Shown here piece after piece: positions 43,546 through 53,154 of a stretch of DNA of 64,000 bases. The position numbers were made by a program, and so were the translations under genes. Location of the stretch: positions 1 through 64,000 of the forward strand of contig NZ_JBPYCR010000012.1 in assembly GCF_051846915.1 (NCBI RefSeq). Reading direction: 5' to 3'. A model generated the notes under the pieces. That model ran no database searches, was not told where the DNA came from, and was given only the letters and a program-made list of their open reading frames with translations. The stretch comes from JBPYCR01 sp051846915 (GTDB lineage: Bacteria > Bacillota > Bacilli > Bacillales > Amphibacillaceae). The first letter of the stretch is position 1, and each line of letters starts with the position of its first letter.

Positions 43546-45033
43546 ATGACAAATGAAACACTAGCTTATCGCACTGTCAAAGAACTGTCCCAACTAATTG
43601 CCAACAAAGAAATTTCTCCAGTGGAATTAATGGATTTCACGATTAAACAGATTGAAAGCAGAAACGACGAGACAAATGCATTTGTTTATTTAGGCCTAGA
43701 TGAAGCAAGGGAAAGTGCTTTATTAGCCGAACAAAAAGTGATGAACGGAGAAGATCTTGGTTTACTTCACGGTATTCCCACTGCTATTAAAGATCTATTT
43801 GACTTCAAACCGGGATGGCCATCCACTTTTGGTGGAATACCTGCATTAAAGGATAACATTGCCGACTTTTATTGTATGTATGCGGAAAGAGTGGAACAGG
43901 CCGGTGCAATTATTGTGGGAAAAACAAACAGCCCCATTATGGGATTTCGTGGTGCTTGTGACAATCCATTATTTGGACCAACGAAGAATCCTTTTGATTT
44001 ATCTAAAAATAGCGGGGGTTCTTCAGGTGGAAGTGCGGCAGCTGTCGCAGACGGATTAATTCCCATTGCGGAAGGAACCGATGGTGGGGGATCCATTCGT
44101 ATTCCAGCTTCTTGGAGTGGTGTGTTCGGTTACCAACCAAGTTATGGACGAGTTCCTTTAGTTATGCGTCCCAATGCCTTTGGAGGACTAAACCCATTTT
44201 TATATGAAGGTACCCTTACTAGAACCGTTGAAGATGCAGCTATCGGGATGACCACGCTAAGCGGGTATCATCCTAGTGATCCAATGAGTTTACAGGATAG
44301 TGTGGATTATTTGAGTGCTCTGAACCGCCCGATGAAAGGTTGGAAAATTGCTTACAGCCCCGACTTTGATGTTTATCCGGTCGATCCAAAAGTAAAAAGT
44401 GTTGTCGGAAAAGCCGTCCAAGTTTTCAAGGAAGCGGGCGCACATGTAGAAGAAGTGACCTTCGGAATTAACCGAGATCAGAAAGAATTAAGTGATCTTT
44501 GGTCACGTATGATAATGGCTGCAAGCGTTGGAGCTTTTGAGGGTTTTAAACAACAAGGCCTCGATCTTCTGAAAGATTTCCGTCATGATTTACCTGGCGA
44601 GTTTATTTACTGGCTAGAGCATGCCTACGAAATGAAAACAACAGATCATATTAGAGACCAAATTATTCGCACGGAAATTTATGATGCTATGGAAAATGTT
44701 TTTCAAGATTATGATCTGATTATTACACCGACATTAGCATGTTTACCTGTAGAAAATGCTACGGATGGCGAAACGAAGGGGCCAACGCAAATCAACGGGA
44801 TTGATGTTGATCCTTTAATCGGCTGGTGCATGACTTACTTTACAAACTTTACCGGACACCCAGCTGCTTCCATTCCTGCCGGTCTAGCCGATAATCAATA
44901 TCCTGTCGGTATGCAAATTATAGGAAGAAAGCAAGCAGACATCGATGTATTTACTGCAAGCAGCACTTTTGAAAAGCTACAGCCGTGGCAAGACATATAC
45001 CAATTATGCAGGGATCGACAAACAGTGAAATAG
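43546..45033 (+). CDS. Amidase-signature hydrolase (2)
   Basis: 495 aa. Amidase family triad: Lys in PTAIKDLFDF (~84), loop NSGGSSGGSAAAVADG (~163) and nucleophile Ser in EGTDGGGSIRIPASW (~186). Start ATG has AAAGGGG upstream. Not closely similar to amidase 1 outside the core, so it is likely to use a different amide. The neighbouring M20 carbamoylase-type gene is divergent, and both may belong to one nitrogen-salvage function. Convergent with the PhoD-like gene. Confidence 0.87.
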   Translation: MTNETLAYRTVKELSQLIANKEISPVELMDFTIKQIESRNDETNAFVYLGLDEARESALLAEQKVMNGEDLGLLHGIPTAIKDLFDFKPGWPSTFGGIPALKDNIADFYCMYAERVEQAGAIIVGKTNSPIMGFRGACDNPLFGPTKNPFDLSKNSGGSSGGSAAAVADGLIPIAEGTDGGGSIRIPASWSGVFGYQPSYGRVPLVMRPNAFGGLNPFLYEGTLTRTVEDAAIGMTTLSGYHPSDPMSLQDSVDYLSALNRPMKGWKIAYSPDFDVYPVDPKVKSVVGKAVQVFKEAGAHVEEVTFGINRDQKELSDLWSRMIMAASVGAFEGFKQQGLDLLKDFRHDLPGEFIYWLEHAYEMKTTDHIRDQIIRTEIYDAMENVFQDYDLIITPTLACLPVENATDGETKGPTQINGIDVDPLIGWCMTYFTNFTGHPAASIPAGLADNQYPVGMQIIGRKQADIDVFTASSTFEKLQPWQDIYQLCRDRQTVK

Positions 45034-45083
45034 CTACGTATAACTTTACTCACTGTGATATATATTACTTATTTAAGAGGGGA

Positions 45084-47387
45084 CTACATCCCCCTCTTAA
45101 CTTTCTCTTCCTCTTTATCTAAATATATCGTTTCATATTCTACTAATTTATTTCTACTATCAGTCCAGCCTGGGCTTTGAGCAATATCCCAGTCGATACT
45201 CCAACTGTCGCTTCTAACTTCATTTCGACCGTCGTCAACTAATAGTCTATTATGGACAGATGCTTCATTAATCGTCAGTAGTCCAATATTGTTGTTTGTT
45301 TCAATAATACCCCCATGCTCCGAGCTAAGGTATTGTATTTTTTCACGCCATTGATGGGATGGATCATGTGTTGAAAGCTTCCTTTCCATGTGTAAATTAT
45401 TTTCCTCATCACAACAACGATAAAGTGTACGTTTTTTTCGCTTGAATGACTTGAACCATATGATTGTTTTTAGCAGAAACCCCCATATACCGGTAAAACT
45501 CATATTATGAACCGGGCTACTCGTGAATTGATTGACAACCAATTCCTGCCCAGCGCTAAACGCTATCCGGGATTGAACGGCATTTGCATAATGGACATCT
45601 CCGGATAAAATAAAACAAGCCCGTGGACGCCAGTTAGCAATTTGTTGAATAAATTGATTAAATCCTTTTCCATTGTATTTCCATGCTTCAAAGTCAAGTT
45701 CATACCGAACCGGAATGCCGAGAATACGGAACGGATAAATATACTTATAAAGAAACGATTCAATAATACCGAGGCCATATAACGGAGTTGGTGAAATAAT
45801 TATCAACGCATCCCCATGATTCCAATTACCTTTCTTTAAAACCTCCTCCGTCTTTTCCCAGCCTTCCAAACTAATTAACTCTGCCGCTTTTGTACCTTCT
45901 TCCATTTTGCGACCAATTCGAACCGGTTGCGGAGAGATATCATATTCTCGCATCGTTCGAGTGTCTAAAAATAGACTTATAGGATTTGTAGGTGCTGCAA
46001 AACACCAATATTCGAAATCCCATAATTGCTCTAGCCACTTTTCATACATTGGTCCTTTCTGAAAACCGGTTTTAAAATAGTCCGTCATCGTATATATGAA
46101 AGTATGATCAAAAGAATCTGGGTCATTTCCCCAGCCTTGAAAAAGCCAATAAGCTGCTAAACCATTCCCAACGACATGCTTGCCCAAAGGTTCACGATGA
46201 ACACGCTCCTTCCATTCGGCCGAAATATTCCAATCATCTGTGATATCGTGATCATCATATATCATGTATGTTGGCGTATTGGCAAGCACCCTCCTCATTT
46301 GAGGCAATGCTTTTAAAAATAGCTGCAACGCTTGCAACTGTTCCTCATACCTTTTACGATGTTTTTTTAATTCTTTTGCCCTTTCTTTTTCAAAAGGTTT
46401 CTCATCTGGGTACTTAAAATAAATAGCTTCCCTATCAATTAATTGTTCAAAAGTTGGAAATAGCTTTTCCGTGTTTACCTTCATTGCTGAGGATGAGTCC
46501 TCCCCACCTATGCTTTCCCATAGGGCCGGACTTAATGTCAACAAATACATCGTAGCAAATTCACTAAATTTAATAAGATGATTTGCCGCATTTCGTGACG
46601 TGAATTGACAAAAGTTTTCCATAATATATTGCCTGCCATGAACTTGATTCAACGCAGATGGAAAAGGTTCATTTTTCAGTCTTCTATCGACTTCCGCCAA
46701 GAATTCCGTATAACCATTTCCATCTCTGGCACCGGACTTAACTAAGGAAGTATCGGCTCCACTTAGCAGCTTAGTTTCATTTCCCATCAAAATTTCTCCC
46801 CAATTAGAAAGCACATAAAAAAGGGGGTCCGACACGTCATCCGCATAAATTTGGTCGCCCATCAAAAACAAATGACTTGGTCGTTCACTTAAATTACATG
46901 ACGTATCTTCCAACGTTTGGTCAGCATATGCTAATACATCGCTTCCTTGACTATGCGGTTTTCGGCATGATCCATACAAAAGATGGCTCGGTTTATTTCT
47001 TTGAATAAAAAAAGACGGATATTTTAAATTGCCATAAGTGATATTGTTTGGATTTTCAGGAGAAAGTAGGTTGAGGCTCTCTAAGTCAAATTGATCTGAC
47101 CTTGTAGAAAAGAGAAGATTATAGCCAATTAACATATCTGTAGGGAACATCCCTAATTCGGGTATGACTTTCAATAAATGAATGAACATGTACTCGCCCG
47201 TTTGCACCGTTTCTGTTCTTGTAATTGTGTTTATCTGCCTATATTCCATTTCACTTGTTTCGTGCTGTTTAATTTCATATAAATCCGCTCCTATTTGAAA
47301 TGGGGAGCTTGTAGCCATCCAAATATAAACACGAGCGGGTTCGACACGACGAATGATCGGCCCGGCCAATAGGGCTGGAATTTTCAT
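45084..47387 (-). CDS. PhoD-like metallophosphatase
   Basis: About 767 aa from ATG at 47387 (GGAGG nine bases upstream). The PhoD-type domain sits in the middle: LLYGSCRKPHSQGSD (~130), HLFLMGDQIYADDVSDP (~173), YMIYDDHDITDDWN (~370) and FILSGDVHYANAVQSR (~590) give the Asp/His/Asn metal ligands. Unlike secreted PhoD there is no Tat signal, so the protein is probably cytoplasmic. It is much longer than classical PhoD (~580 aa) with extra N- and C-terminal parts. Phosphodiesterase/alkaline phosphatase chemistry is expected; substrate unknown. Confidence 0.83.
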   Translation of the reverse strand: MKIPALLAGPIIRRVEPARVYIWMATSSPFQIGADLYEIKQHETSEMEYRQINTITRTETVQTGEYMFIHLLKVIPELGMFPTDMLIGYNLLFSTRSDQFDLESLNLLSPENPNNITYGNLKYPSFFIQRNKPSHLLYGSCRKPHSQGSDVLAYADQTLEDTSCNLSERPSHLFLMGDQIYADDVSDPLFYVLSNWGEILMGNETKLLSGADTSLVKSGARDGNGYTEFLAEVDRRLKNEPFPSALNQVHGRQYIMENFCQFTSRNAANHLIKFSEFATMYLLTLSPALWESIGGEDSSSAMKVNTEKLFPTFEQLIDREAIYFKYPDEKPFEKERAKELKKHRKRYEEQLQALQLFLKALPQMRRVLANTPTYMIYDDHDITDDWNISAEWKERVHREPLGKHVVGNGLAAYWLFQGWGNDPDSFDHTFIYTMTDYFKTGFQKGPMYEKWLEQLWDFEYWCFAAPTNPISLFLDTRTMREYDISPQPVRIGRKMEEGTKAAELISLEGWEKTEEVLKKGNWNHGDALIIISPTPLYGLGIIESFLYKYIYPFRILGIPVRYELDFEAWKYNGKGFNQFIQQIANWRPRACFILSGDVHYANAVQSRIAFSAGQELVVNQFTSSPVHNMSFTGIWGFLLKTIIWFKSFKRKKRTLYRCCDEENNLHMERKLSTHDPSHQWREKIQYLSSEHGGIIETNNNIGLLTINEASVHNRLLVDDGRNEVRSDSWSIDWDIAQSPGWTDSRNKLVEYETIYLDKEEEKVKRGM

Positions 47388-47640
47388 ATGCACAACCCTC
47401 CATTTGTTTACGTGAAATTTACATTATGTTATTCACAAATGAATGTGATTGTGTGTACTAGGGCTAATGGATATGTGTCTTTTATTTTTATCGTTAGTAG
47501 CTTTCCTGCGAATGTAATATGTAGTGTGAAACACAGATAAAATCTAGTTCATTATGAATGCTTACTGGCTCGATCACTTGGATTTCCGATCTATCAAAAT
47601 GAGCTTGTGATGTAGGTGAAGAAAGACTCCTCGAGCAAGC

Positions 47641-47679
47641 AAAAAAGTACTATTCCACCACTTGGATGAAATAGTACTT
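47641..47679 (-). terminator. Terminator of the oxidase-symporter operon
   Basis: AAGTACTATT (47645-47654) pairs with AATAGTACTT (47670-47679). On the minus strand the stem is followed by TTTTTT. It lies 11 bp after the symporter stop codon. The rest of the 47388-47640 gap shows no gene. Confidence 0.88.
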
Positions 47680-47689
47680 CTCTTACACA

Positions 47690-49282
47690 TTACATATATA
47701 AAGGCATGTAATAGAAAACAAAAGTGACTACAATCATGAACAACCCGGCAATAATTAATAGAGCTGGATACTTTCTTGTTCGACGAATTTCTGCCGGATC
47801 CTTTTCTTCTTCGGGAAGGACTAATAATTTTTCTCTATATGCCAACTCAGCTTCTGTTGGTTTTGTTAATAAAGATCCGATTATTAAAGCGGCAAGAGAA
47901 CAAATTCCTCCAAACACGGCAGAATTCAAGTATACCGGCAAATTTAAGATACCAGCCAATTTTAATAACTCTGTCGCAAGAACACCTACTGTACCAGCAA
48001 CGATACTCCAAAAGGCCCCAACTTTAGTGACTCTCTTCCATAAAACACTAGCAAAAGCAACTGGTCCCCATGATGCAGCAAACAAAGTAGCGGCAAATAC
48101 AGAAATCCAAAAAATAGCCGGTGGCTGCCAAAGTGTAATAACTAAGGTGACTGCAGCGACCAATATCATCATAAATCTACTTATTTTCAATAATTTTTCA
48201 TCAGACATGGACGTGCTTCGAAATAAATCTTTCGAAATACTATTTCCGATTAACTGTAAAAAGGTTGAACTAGATGACAATGCAGCTGCCAAAATACCAC
48301 TAACCGCAATAACTCCTATCCATGTCGGAATTAAATTCATTGCCGCCCAAATAAATACTCTTTCTGAAGGCTCAATTCCCGGGTTAACAACATTAACCGT
48401 AAGCATTGTAATATGAAGAAATAAGTAGATCAATGCCAAAAAGATAGTAGAAAGCACAGATGAACGTAGTGCCACATGTTCACTTTTTGCCATTAAATAA
48501 CGGCTCGTTTGCCATGGACTCACGGCAATAACAAATCCCCAAACAAGTCCAATAATAATAACATAAAGCAAAATATCGAGGGACGAACCCATATATGCCC
48601 CTTCACCTGTGATCCCGTGCCATGCCATAATATTGGGTTTCTCAGACAGCTTTGATGCATTAATAATCGCTTCGGGCACACCACCTGCAGCTTTTAAAAT
48701 ATAAGGGATGGATAGAAAGGTAGCGATAGTAAAAACGAAAAACATAATCGTATCCGTAATTAATACCCCTTTAGCCCCTGCAGAAAAGGTAATGACCGTA
48801 AAAATAACCGTAATCAAAATGAGTGCAAAGGTATAATCCATTCCGGTAATTTCTGATAATAATAAGCCAGCTCCCTGAGTTACTGCGACCAAGTACGCGG
48901 TAATCCCAATAATCAAAGTAACTGCCGCCAATTGCCTAATGCCTTTGGATTGAAAGCGGTCCCCAAAATACTCAGGCAATGTTAATGCTTTACTTCTGCG
49001 CAAATACCTACCGAAAAACATAACGCCTGTAATATAACCAGGCAAAACAAAGATAGACATAATGAGCATCGGTAATCCATAACCATCATATGAAAAGGCA
49101 GAGTCACCCATGAAAGCTACGGTACTTAAATAGGAAGCGACCAATGACCCAACTATTAATAATGTTGGGGCATTCCTTCCTGATACATAATAGTCTTCCA
49201 AGTTTTTAACTTTTTTTGAAACCATCAAGCCTACTAACATATATATTGCAAAAGATACCAACGCACCAACCGTATAAATCAT
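47690..49282 (-). CDS. Sodium:solute symporter (SSS family)
   Basis: 530 aa from the ATG at 49282 (GTGGAGG upstream). About 13 membrane segments. N-terminal DYYVSGRNAPTLLIVGSLVASYLSTVAFMG and the central GFVIAVSPWQTSRYLMAK are typical of the SSS group that includes PanF and PutP. It takes up an organic solute with Na+. Genes upstream in the same operon encode an FAD amine/amino acid oxidase and a 33-aa membrane peptide, so the imported substrate is likely an amine or amino acid later oxidised. Exact substrate unknown. Confidence 0.88.
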   Translation of the reverse strand: MIYTVGALVSFAIYMLVGLMVSKKVKNLEDYYVSGRNAPTLLIVGSLVASYLSTVAFMGDSAFSYDGYGLPMLIMSIFVLPGYITGVMFFGRYLRRSKALTLPEYFGDRFQSKGIRQLAAVTLIIGITAYLVAVTQGAGLLLSEITGMDYTFALILITVIFTVITFSAGAKGVLITDTIMFFVFTIATFLSIPYILKAAGGVPEAIINASKLSEKPNIMAWHGITGEGAYMGSSLDILLYVIIIGLVWGFVIAVSPWQTSRYLMAKSEHVALRSSVLSTIFLALIYLFLHITMLTVNVVNPGIEPSERVFIWAAMNLIPTWIGVIAVSGILAAALSSSSTFLQLIGNSISKDLFRSTSMSDEKLLKISRFMMILVAAVTLVITLWQPPAIFWISVFAATLFAASWGPVAFASVLWKRVTKVGAFWSIVAGTVGVLATELLKLAGILNLPVYLNSAVFGGICSLAALIIGSLLTKPTEAELAYREKLLVLPEEEKDPAEIRRTRKYPALLIIAGLFMIVVTFVFYYMPLYM

Positions 49283-49305
49283 AAAAAAATCCTCCACACT
49301 GAAAT

Positions 49306-49407
49306 TTATTGTTTATATACATTGTCTATAAAAATCTTAGTCATAATACCAGTAAGTGCAATAACACCACCAAAAAACACGGTGAAAAGCAGTTCACCAA
49401 TGGCCAT
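49306..49407 (-). CDS. 33-aa membrane peptide upstream of the SSS symporter
   Basis: ATG at 49407, AAAGGGG seven bases upstream, stop TAA at 49306; the symporter start follows 23 bases later. Product MAIGELLFTVFFGGVIALTG... is a single hydrophobic helix of ~21 residues ending IDNVYKQ. Very small membrane subunits next to SSS and NSS symporters are known as accessory proteins (for example MetS-type and symporter small accessory proteins). The position and ribosome site make this a probable member. It is too short for ordinary gene finders. Confidence 0.72.
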   Translation of the reverse strand: MAIGELLFTVFFGGVIALTGIMTKIFIDNVYKQ

Positions 49408-49464
49408 TTTAAAACCCCTTTCTAAGCCTGTCTTCTATACATACCTATTACTTACAAGTTTCAC

Positions 49465-50739
49465 CTAGCTTAATTTATCCATCATCCGAAAATATAGGTT
49501 TGCTGCAGTTACAAGTAGTTTTTTCTGTTGATACAACGGAACCGTACGTAACGGAGTTTCTTCAAATACCGTATTGATTCGATCTTCTTGTACGATGCAT
49601 TTTGCAAGCATTTTACCATGCAATGTTGATTGTGCAGCTCCGTGACCCGTGTACCCAACTGAATAATAGGCTCCATCGGAAGTTCGTCCAATAACCGGAA
49701 ATTTATCTACTGTAGCCCCGATGATACCGCCCCAGAAATAATCTATTCTCGTACCTTTTAATTGTGGAAAAGCTGAAGTCAATAGCATGATTAACTCTTC
49801 TTTAAATTTCGGCTTTGCCGGATATCCAATCCCTGACCCTCCGAATATAATGCGGTTATCAGGTGTTCTTCTAAAATAGTTCGTTAAATTTATTGTGTCA
49901 TATAAATTACGATTATTTGGAATAAGCTCTTTCACAAAACGTTCGTCTAAAGGCTGTGTAGCAATAACGAAACTGGCTAATGGAAAGATACCTTTATGCA
50001 ATTCTTTTGTTATTTTTCCGGAATAACCATCTGTTGCATAGATGAGCTCTTTAGCATGAACTTCCCCTTTTGCCGTTTTAACGATAAAAGTCGTACCTTC
50101 TTTTTGAATATGAAGTGCTTTTGAATTCTCGAAAATTCGTGCCCCATTTTCATATGCCACTTCCGCCAGACCACGCACATAATTTAATGGGTGGAATTGA
50201 TAGCTTAATGGGTCAAGATATGCCGATTTAAAGTAATCTGAATTTAATTCCTCTTGAATAGCATTCCCTGTCAGCACATGAACTTCACGATTAAAATGCT
50301 TCTGAATCAATTCCTGAGACTTCGCAAAATCTTTTGCTTTAGAAGCTTTTCTTGATAAACCTAAATGACCGCATTGCCTTACTTCACAATCGATTTGATG
50401 CTTTTCAGCAATAGCTCTTACTGCTTCATTACTATCTAAAGCATATTGATCCAATTTCTTTGCTTCTTCCAAACCGAATTTTTTTATTAATTCAGCTGGC
50501 GAAAGCTTATAACCGGTATTTAACATGCCACCATTTCTTCCACTTGCTCCCCAGCCTATTGTATGTTCCTCAAGTACAACGGAGTTAACTCCTCTTTCCT
50601 GAAGGTGATAGCTAGACGAAATACCTGTAAAGCCTCCCCCAATAATGACAACATCTGTATCTATCTTCGTATCCAACTGTGGATATGTTTTATTATACGC
50701 TGCGTTTTCTTCCCATAGTGTCACCGTTTCCAACTTCAC
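49465..50739 (-). CDS. FAD-dependent amine/amino acid oxidase (DAO family)
   Basis: 424 aa with GTG start at 50739 (TTG at 50733 has a better spaced AAGGGG). DAO-type flavoprotein resembling gamma-glutamylputrescine oxidase (PuuB/OrdL). FAD-binding VVIIGGGFTGISSSYHLQER (residues ~29-48) and EEHTIGWGASGRNGGMLNTGY, with the C-terminal block FPVIGRTSDGAYYSVGYTGHG. It oxidises a C-N bond giving an aldehyde or imine, ammonia and H2O2. First gene of an operon with the 33-aa peptide and the SSS symporter. Divergent from the MerR-type fusion, its likely regulator. Confidence 0.85.
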   Translation of the reverse strand: MKLETVTLWEENAAYNKTYPQLDTKIDTDVVIIGGGFTGISSSYHLQERGVNSVVLEEHTIGWGASGRNGGMLNTGYKLSPAELIKKFGLEEAKKLDQYALDSNEAVRAIAEKHQIDCEVRQCGHLGLSRKASKAKDFAKSQELIQKHFNREVHVLTGNAIQEELNSDYFKSAYLDPLSYQFHPLNYVRGLAEVAYENGARIFENSKALHIQKEGTTFIVKTAKGEVHAKELIYATDGYSGKITKELHKGIFPLASFVIATQPLDERFVKELIPNNRNLYDTINLTNYFRRTPDNRIIFGGSGIGYPAKPKFKEELIMLLTSAFPQLKGTRIDYFWGGIIGATVDKFPVIGRTSDGAYYSVGYTGHGAAQSTLHGKMLAKCIVQEDRINTVFEETPLRTVPLYQQKKLLVTAANLYFRMMDKLS

Positions 50740-50828
50740 TATCCCCTTTTTTCACAATATAGACATATTTTAAGTAATGGAGTCCACATTATAGCAAGGC
50801 CTAATTTCACGAAAGATTACCTTAACCA

Positions 50829-50857
50829 TTGAGTATACTCCACCCTTTCTTTATAAT
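50829..50857 (+). promoter_or_regulatory. SigA promoter and palindrome of the MerR-type gene
   Basis: TTGAGT (50829-50834), 17-base spacer, TATAAT (50852-50857). The perfect palindrome GAGTATACTC (50831-50840) overlaps the -35 box and is a candidate operator for the MerR-type protein itself or for the divergent oxidase promoter. Confidence 0.65.
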
Positions 50858-50880
50858 AAAAATGAGAAAGGTGGTTACTT

Positions 50881-52116
50881 ATGCTGATTGGAAAATTCGC
50901 GGAAAAATTCAATGTCAAAACTGACACGATCCGTTATTACATGGAATTAGGATTGCTTATACCAAAGAAAAAGAATCATTATTACGAATTTGATGCGACT
51001 TGTGTGGAAGATATGAAGTGGATTACAGAATTAAAAAGTTACTATTTTACCTTGCAGGAAATTAATAACATACTTGCCATTAAGAGGGTCACTTCTTTAT
51101 CCAATAAAGAAGGTGTTGGTTTTTTAATTCAAATGCTGGAAGAAAAGAAAAGATCACTTACCGTGGAAGTCGAACACACAAACCAAGCCATCAATGCCAT
51201 TTCCAATAAAATTACGGAAATTAATAATGAGCAATATGGTGAGTTGGAAACGACGGGAATGGCTTTTGATTTTATCTCGCTGTTATACTGTCCTACCTGT
51301 CAGGAAGCATTGGAGTTACAAAACGTTAATACAAAAGGCCAGCGAATAATAACCGGCGATCTGTCGTGTTCTGTCTGTGATTACTCCGCGAAAATTCAGG
51401 AAGGTATTGTGATTACAGAACATTTAAACAAGGATTCCTTCAACCCTTTTTATATTTATGACATTGAAATGCTAAAAACTGTTCAATCTAGTTTTATCAG
51501 CATAAGTGAAAAAGCCGGATTATATATTAAAGAACAGCTTCTCAAACAACCTTTAAAAAACAAAATTATAGTGGAAACGAACGTAGAAACATATGTCTTC
51601 TTAAACAAATATGCGGCTGATTTAGATCCGGAGGCCCGCTATATTTTTACTGGAAGTACCCTTTCAATGCTGAAAATGTTAAAAACAAAAATTGATCAAA
51701 CCCAACCAGACTTACACGTATTGTATGTCTTAAACAGTGGTTTGAATTTACCATTTAAACATGGTTCAATTGATTACTTAATCGATAGCTATTCCTTTAA
51801 CGAATATTCATTATTCCACCGTACATTGCCAATGAAACAGCTCAGTCCTTATTTGCACACCAATTCACTAATAGTTGGATGTTATTTTCAATACGAAGAA
51901 AAAGCGAAGACATTACTTAAACTAAAAGCATTACATCCGAATGGTCACCCGGATAATTTAAAGATAAATTACATGATGGAAAATTTGCAACTTGGAAATT
52001 TTCACATGTCAGATAAGGAAAAAGTCGGTCAAACAACCGATCCAGGTAAATATATAAAATACCATGTCCCTGGAGAAGCAGCGAAATTTTACAACTACAC
52101 TGCTCTCCGAAGTTAA
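50881..52116 (+). CDS. MerR regulator fused to zinc-ribbon and methyltransferase-like domain
   Basis: 411 aa. Residues 1-70 are a MerR helix-turn-helix (LIGKFAEKFNVKTDTIRYYM), 75-120 a dimerisation coiled coil, 137-166 a zinc ribbon with CPTC and CSVC (Trm112-like), and ~185-400 a Rossmann-like region resembling class I methyltransferases (LPFKHGSIDYLIDSYSFNEY near 298). A clear glycine-rich SAM motif is lacking, so the domain may sense a ligand instead of methylating. Divergent from the oxidase-peptide-symporter operon, likely its regulator. The whole architecture is rare. AAAGGTGG precedes the ATG. Confidence 0.78.
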   Translation: MLIGKFAEKFNVKTDTIRYYMELGLLIPKKKNHYYEFDATCVEDMKWITELKSYYFTLQEINNILAIKRVTSLSNKEGVGFLIQMLEEKKRSLTVEVEHTNQAINAISNKITEINNEQYGELETTGMAFDFISLLYCPTCQEALELQNVNTKGQRIITGDLSCSVCDYSAKIQEGIVITEHLNKDSFNPFYIYDIEMLKTVQSSFISISEKAGLYIKEQLLKQPLKNKIIVETNVETYVFLNKYAADLDPEARYIFTGSTLSMLKMLKTKIDQTQPDLHVLYVLNSGLNLPFKHGSIDYLIDSYSFNEYSLFHRTLPMKQLSPYLHTNSLIVGCYFQYEEKAKTLLKLKALHPNGHPDNLKINYMMENLQLGNFHMSDKEKVGQTTDPGKYIKYHVPGEAAKFYNYTALRS

Positions 52117-52167
52117 AAGTGAACATGCAAGTATTTCTTCAAGTAGCCCTAAATTATGGTCTACTTT

Positions 52168-53139
52168 TTATTTATTTTTCTCAATCAATTCACCCGAAAA
52201 AAACCCTTTCGTTATTGGATTATAAAAAATGGTCCATTGCTTTTTATTTCCTTTAAACTCGCTGTTTACGGTATATTCCAAGAGGGGCACAAAATATAGA
52301 ATAGCATGATGAAGATTAATTTCCAGTTCCCCATTTGCCTTATTATAAATTTCCTTCAGTTGCTTGTCGCGCTCCAGTTTAATCGTTTTTGCTTTGGCAT
52401 AGATTTCCTTTTGCTTATCTTCACTCAATCCCTTCCGATTCGCACGTTTCGCATTTTCACCAAGAAGTGCATCGTAATAGTTGTTGATTCGCTCGATATC
52501 CTTAGCAATTTCCCGTTCATCGGTTTGGTCACGTTGATGTTGTTCACTTACTTCCTTCACATGTGTCGTTGCTTTCTGGAGGGCACGATTTATATCAAGC
52601 ATACCGGGGATTGGATAAGTATGGGTTTCCTTTTTCTCATACATGATTCTGTTTTGTTCTTGTTTCATTACATCGTCAACTTCATTTGTAAGCAGATTCA
52701 TCCAGACTTGATTAGCCTTTTCCGTTTTTTCATCCGCTACAAAGGCAATAACATATTGAAAAACAGCCCAGACACCGAACACGGTTCTTTCCGTTTCAAT
52801 CGTCAATCTCCCCTGCTCGTTTTCTAAAAACGCTGCAATCTTTTTTTCCGGATTGCCAAGTTCCAACCGATCCAGCACGGCATAGCGCATAGCCGTTTTG
52901 GCTTCTTCGTTCACAAGGGTTAGCAATTGTTCCAGTATATAACTTCCAAACGTGACAAATTCAGCATCGGGATTTTCCTGTGCGACTTCAAAATCAAAAG
53001 CCAGCTTGAGTTCTGTTTTACTTTGGAAATAAGGAGCATACGTTTCCGGGATCAGTACATCACATAATGCATATTCGACCGGCATAACCATACCGCCCAG
53101 ATTTTCAACTGTTTCCGTTACAAATTGTTGTAATTGCAT
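52168..53139 (-). CDS. Partner protein of SNF2 helicase, function unknown
   Basis: 323 aa, not recognised. N-terminal ~160 residues are mixed alpha/beta with blocks VMPVEYALCDVLIPETYAPYF and FVTFGSYILEQLLTLVNEE; residues ~195-275 are charged and strongly helical (coiled coil, KDIERINNYYDALLGENAKRA, KQKEIYAKAKTIKLERDKQL). The C-terminus contains LHHAILYFVPLLEYTV and YNPITKGFFSGEL. A strong GGGGGGA site precedes the ATG, 15 bases after the helicase stop, so both are co-expressed. Probably an accessory subunit of the helicase. Confidence 0.7.
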   Translation of the reverse strand: MQLQQFVTETVENLGGMVMPVEYALCDVLIPETYAPYFQSKTELKLAFDFEVAQENPDAEFVTFGSYILEQLLTLVNEEAKTAMRYAVLDRLELGNPEKKIAAFLENEQGRLTIETERTVFGVWAVFQYVIAFVADEKTEKANQVWMNLLTNEVDDVMKQEQNRIMYEKKETHTYPIPGMLDINRALQKATTHVKEVSEQHQRDQTDEREIAKDIERINNYYDALLGENAKRANRKGLSEDKQKEIYAKAKTIKLERDKQLKEIYNKANGELEINLHHAILYFVPLLEYTVNSEFKGNKKQWTIFYNPITKGFFSGELIEKNK

Positions 53140-53154
53140 GTGATCCAGTCCCCC

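Noticed and set aside
47724..48416. 230-aa plus-strand frame
   Set aside because: Lies entirely within the SSS symporter gene on the other strand; composition of a shadow of membrane-protein codons.
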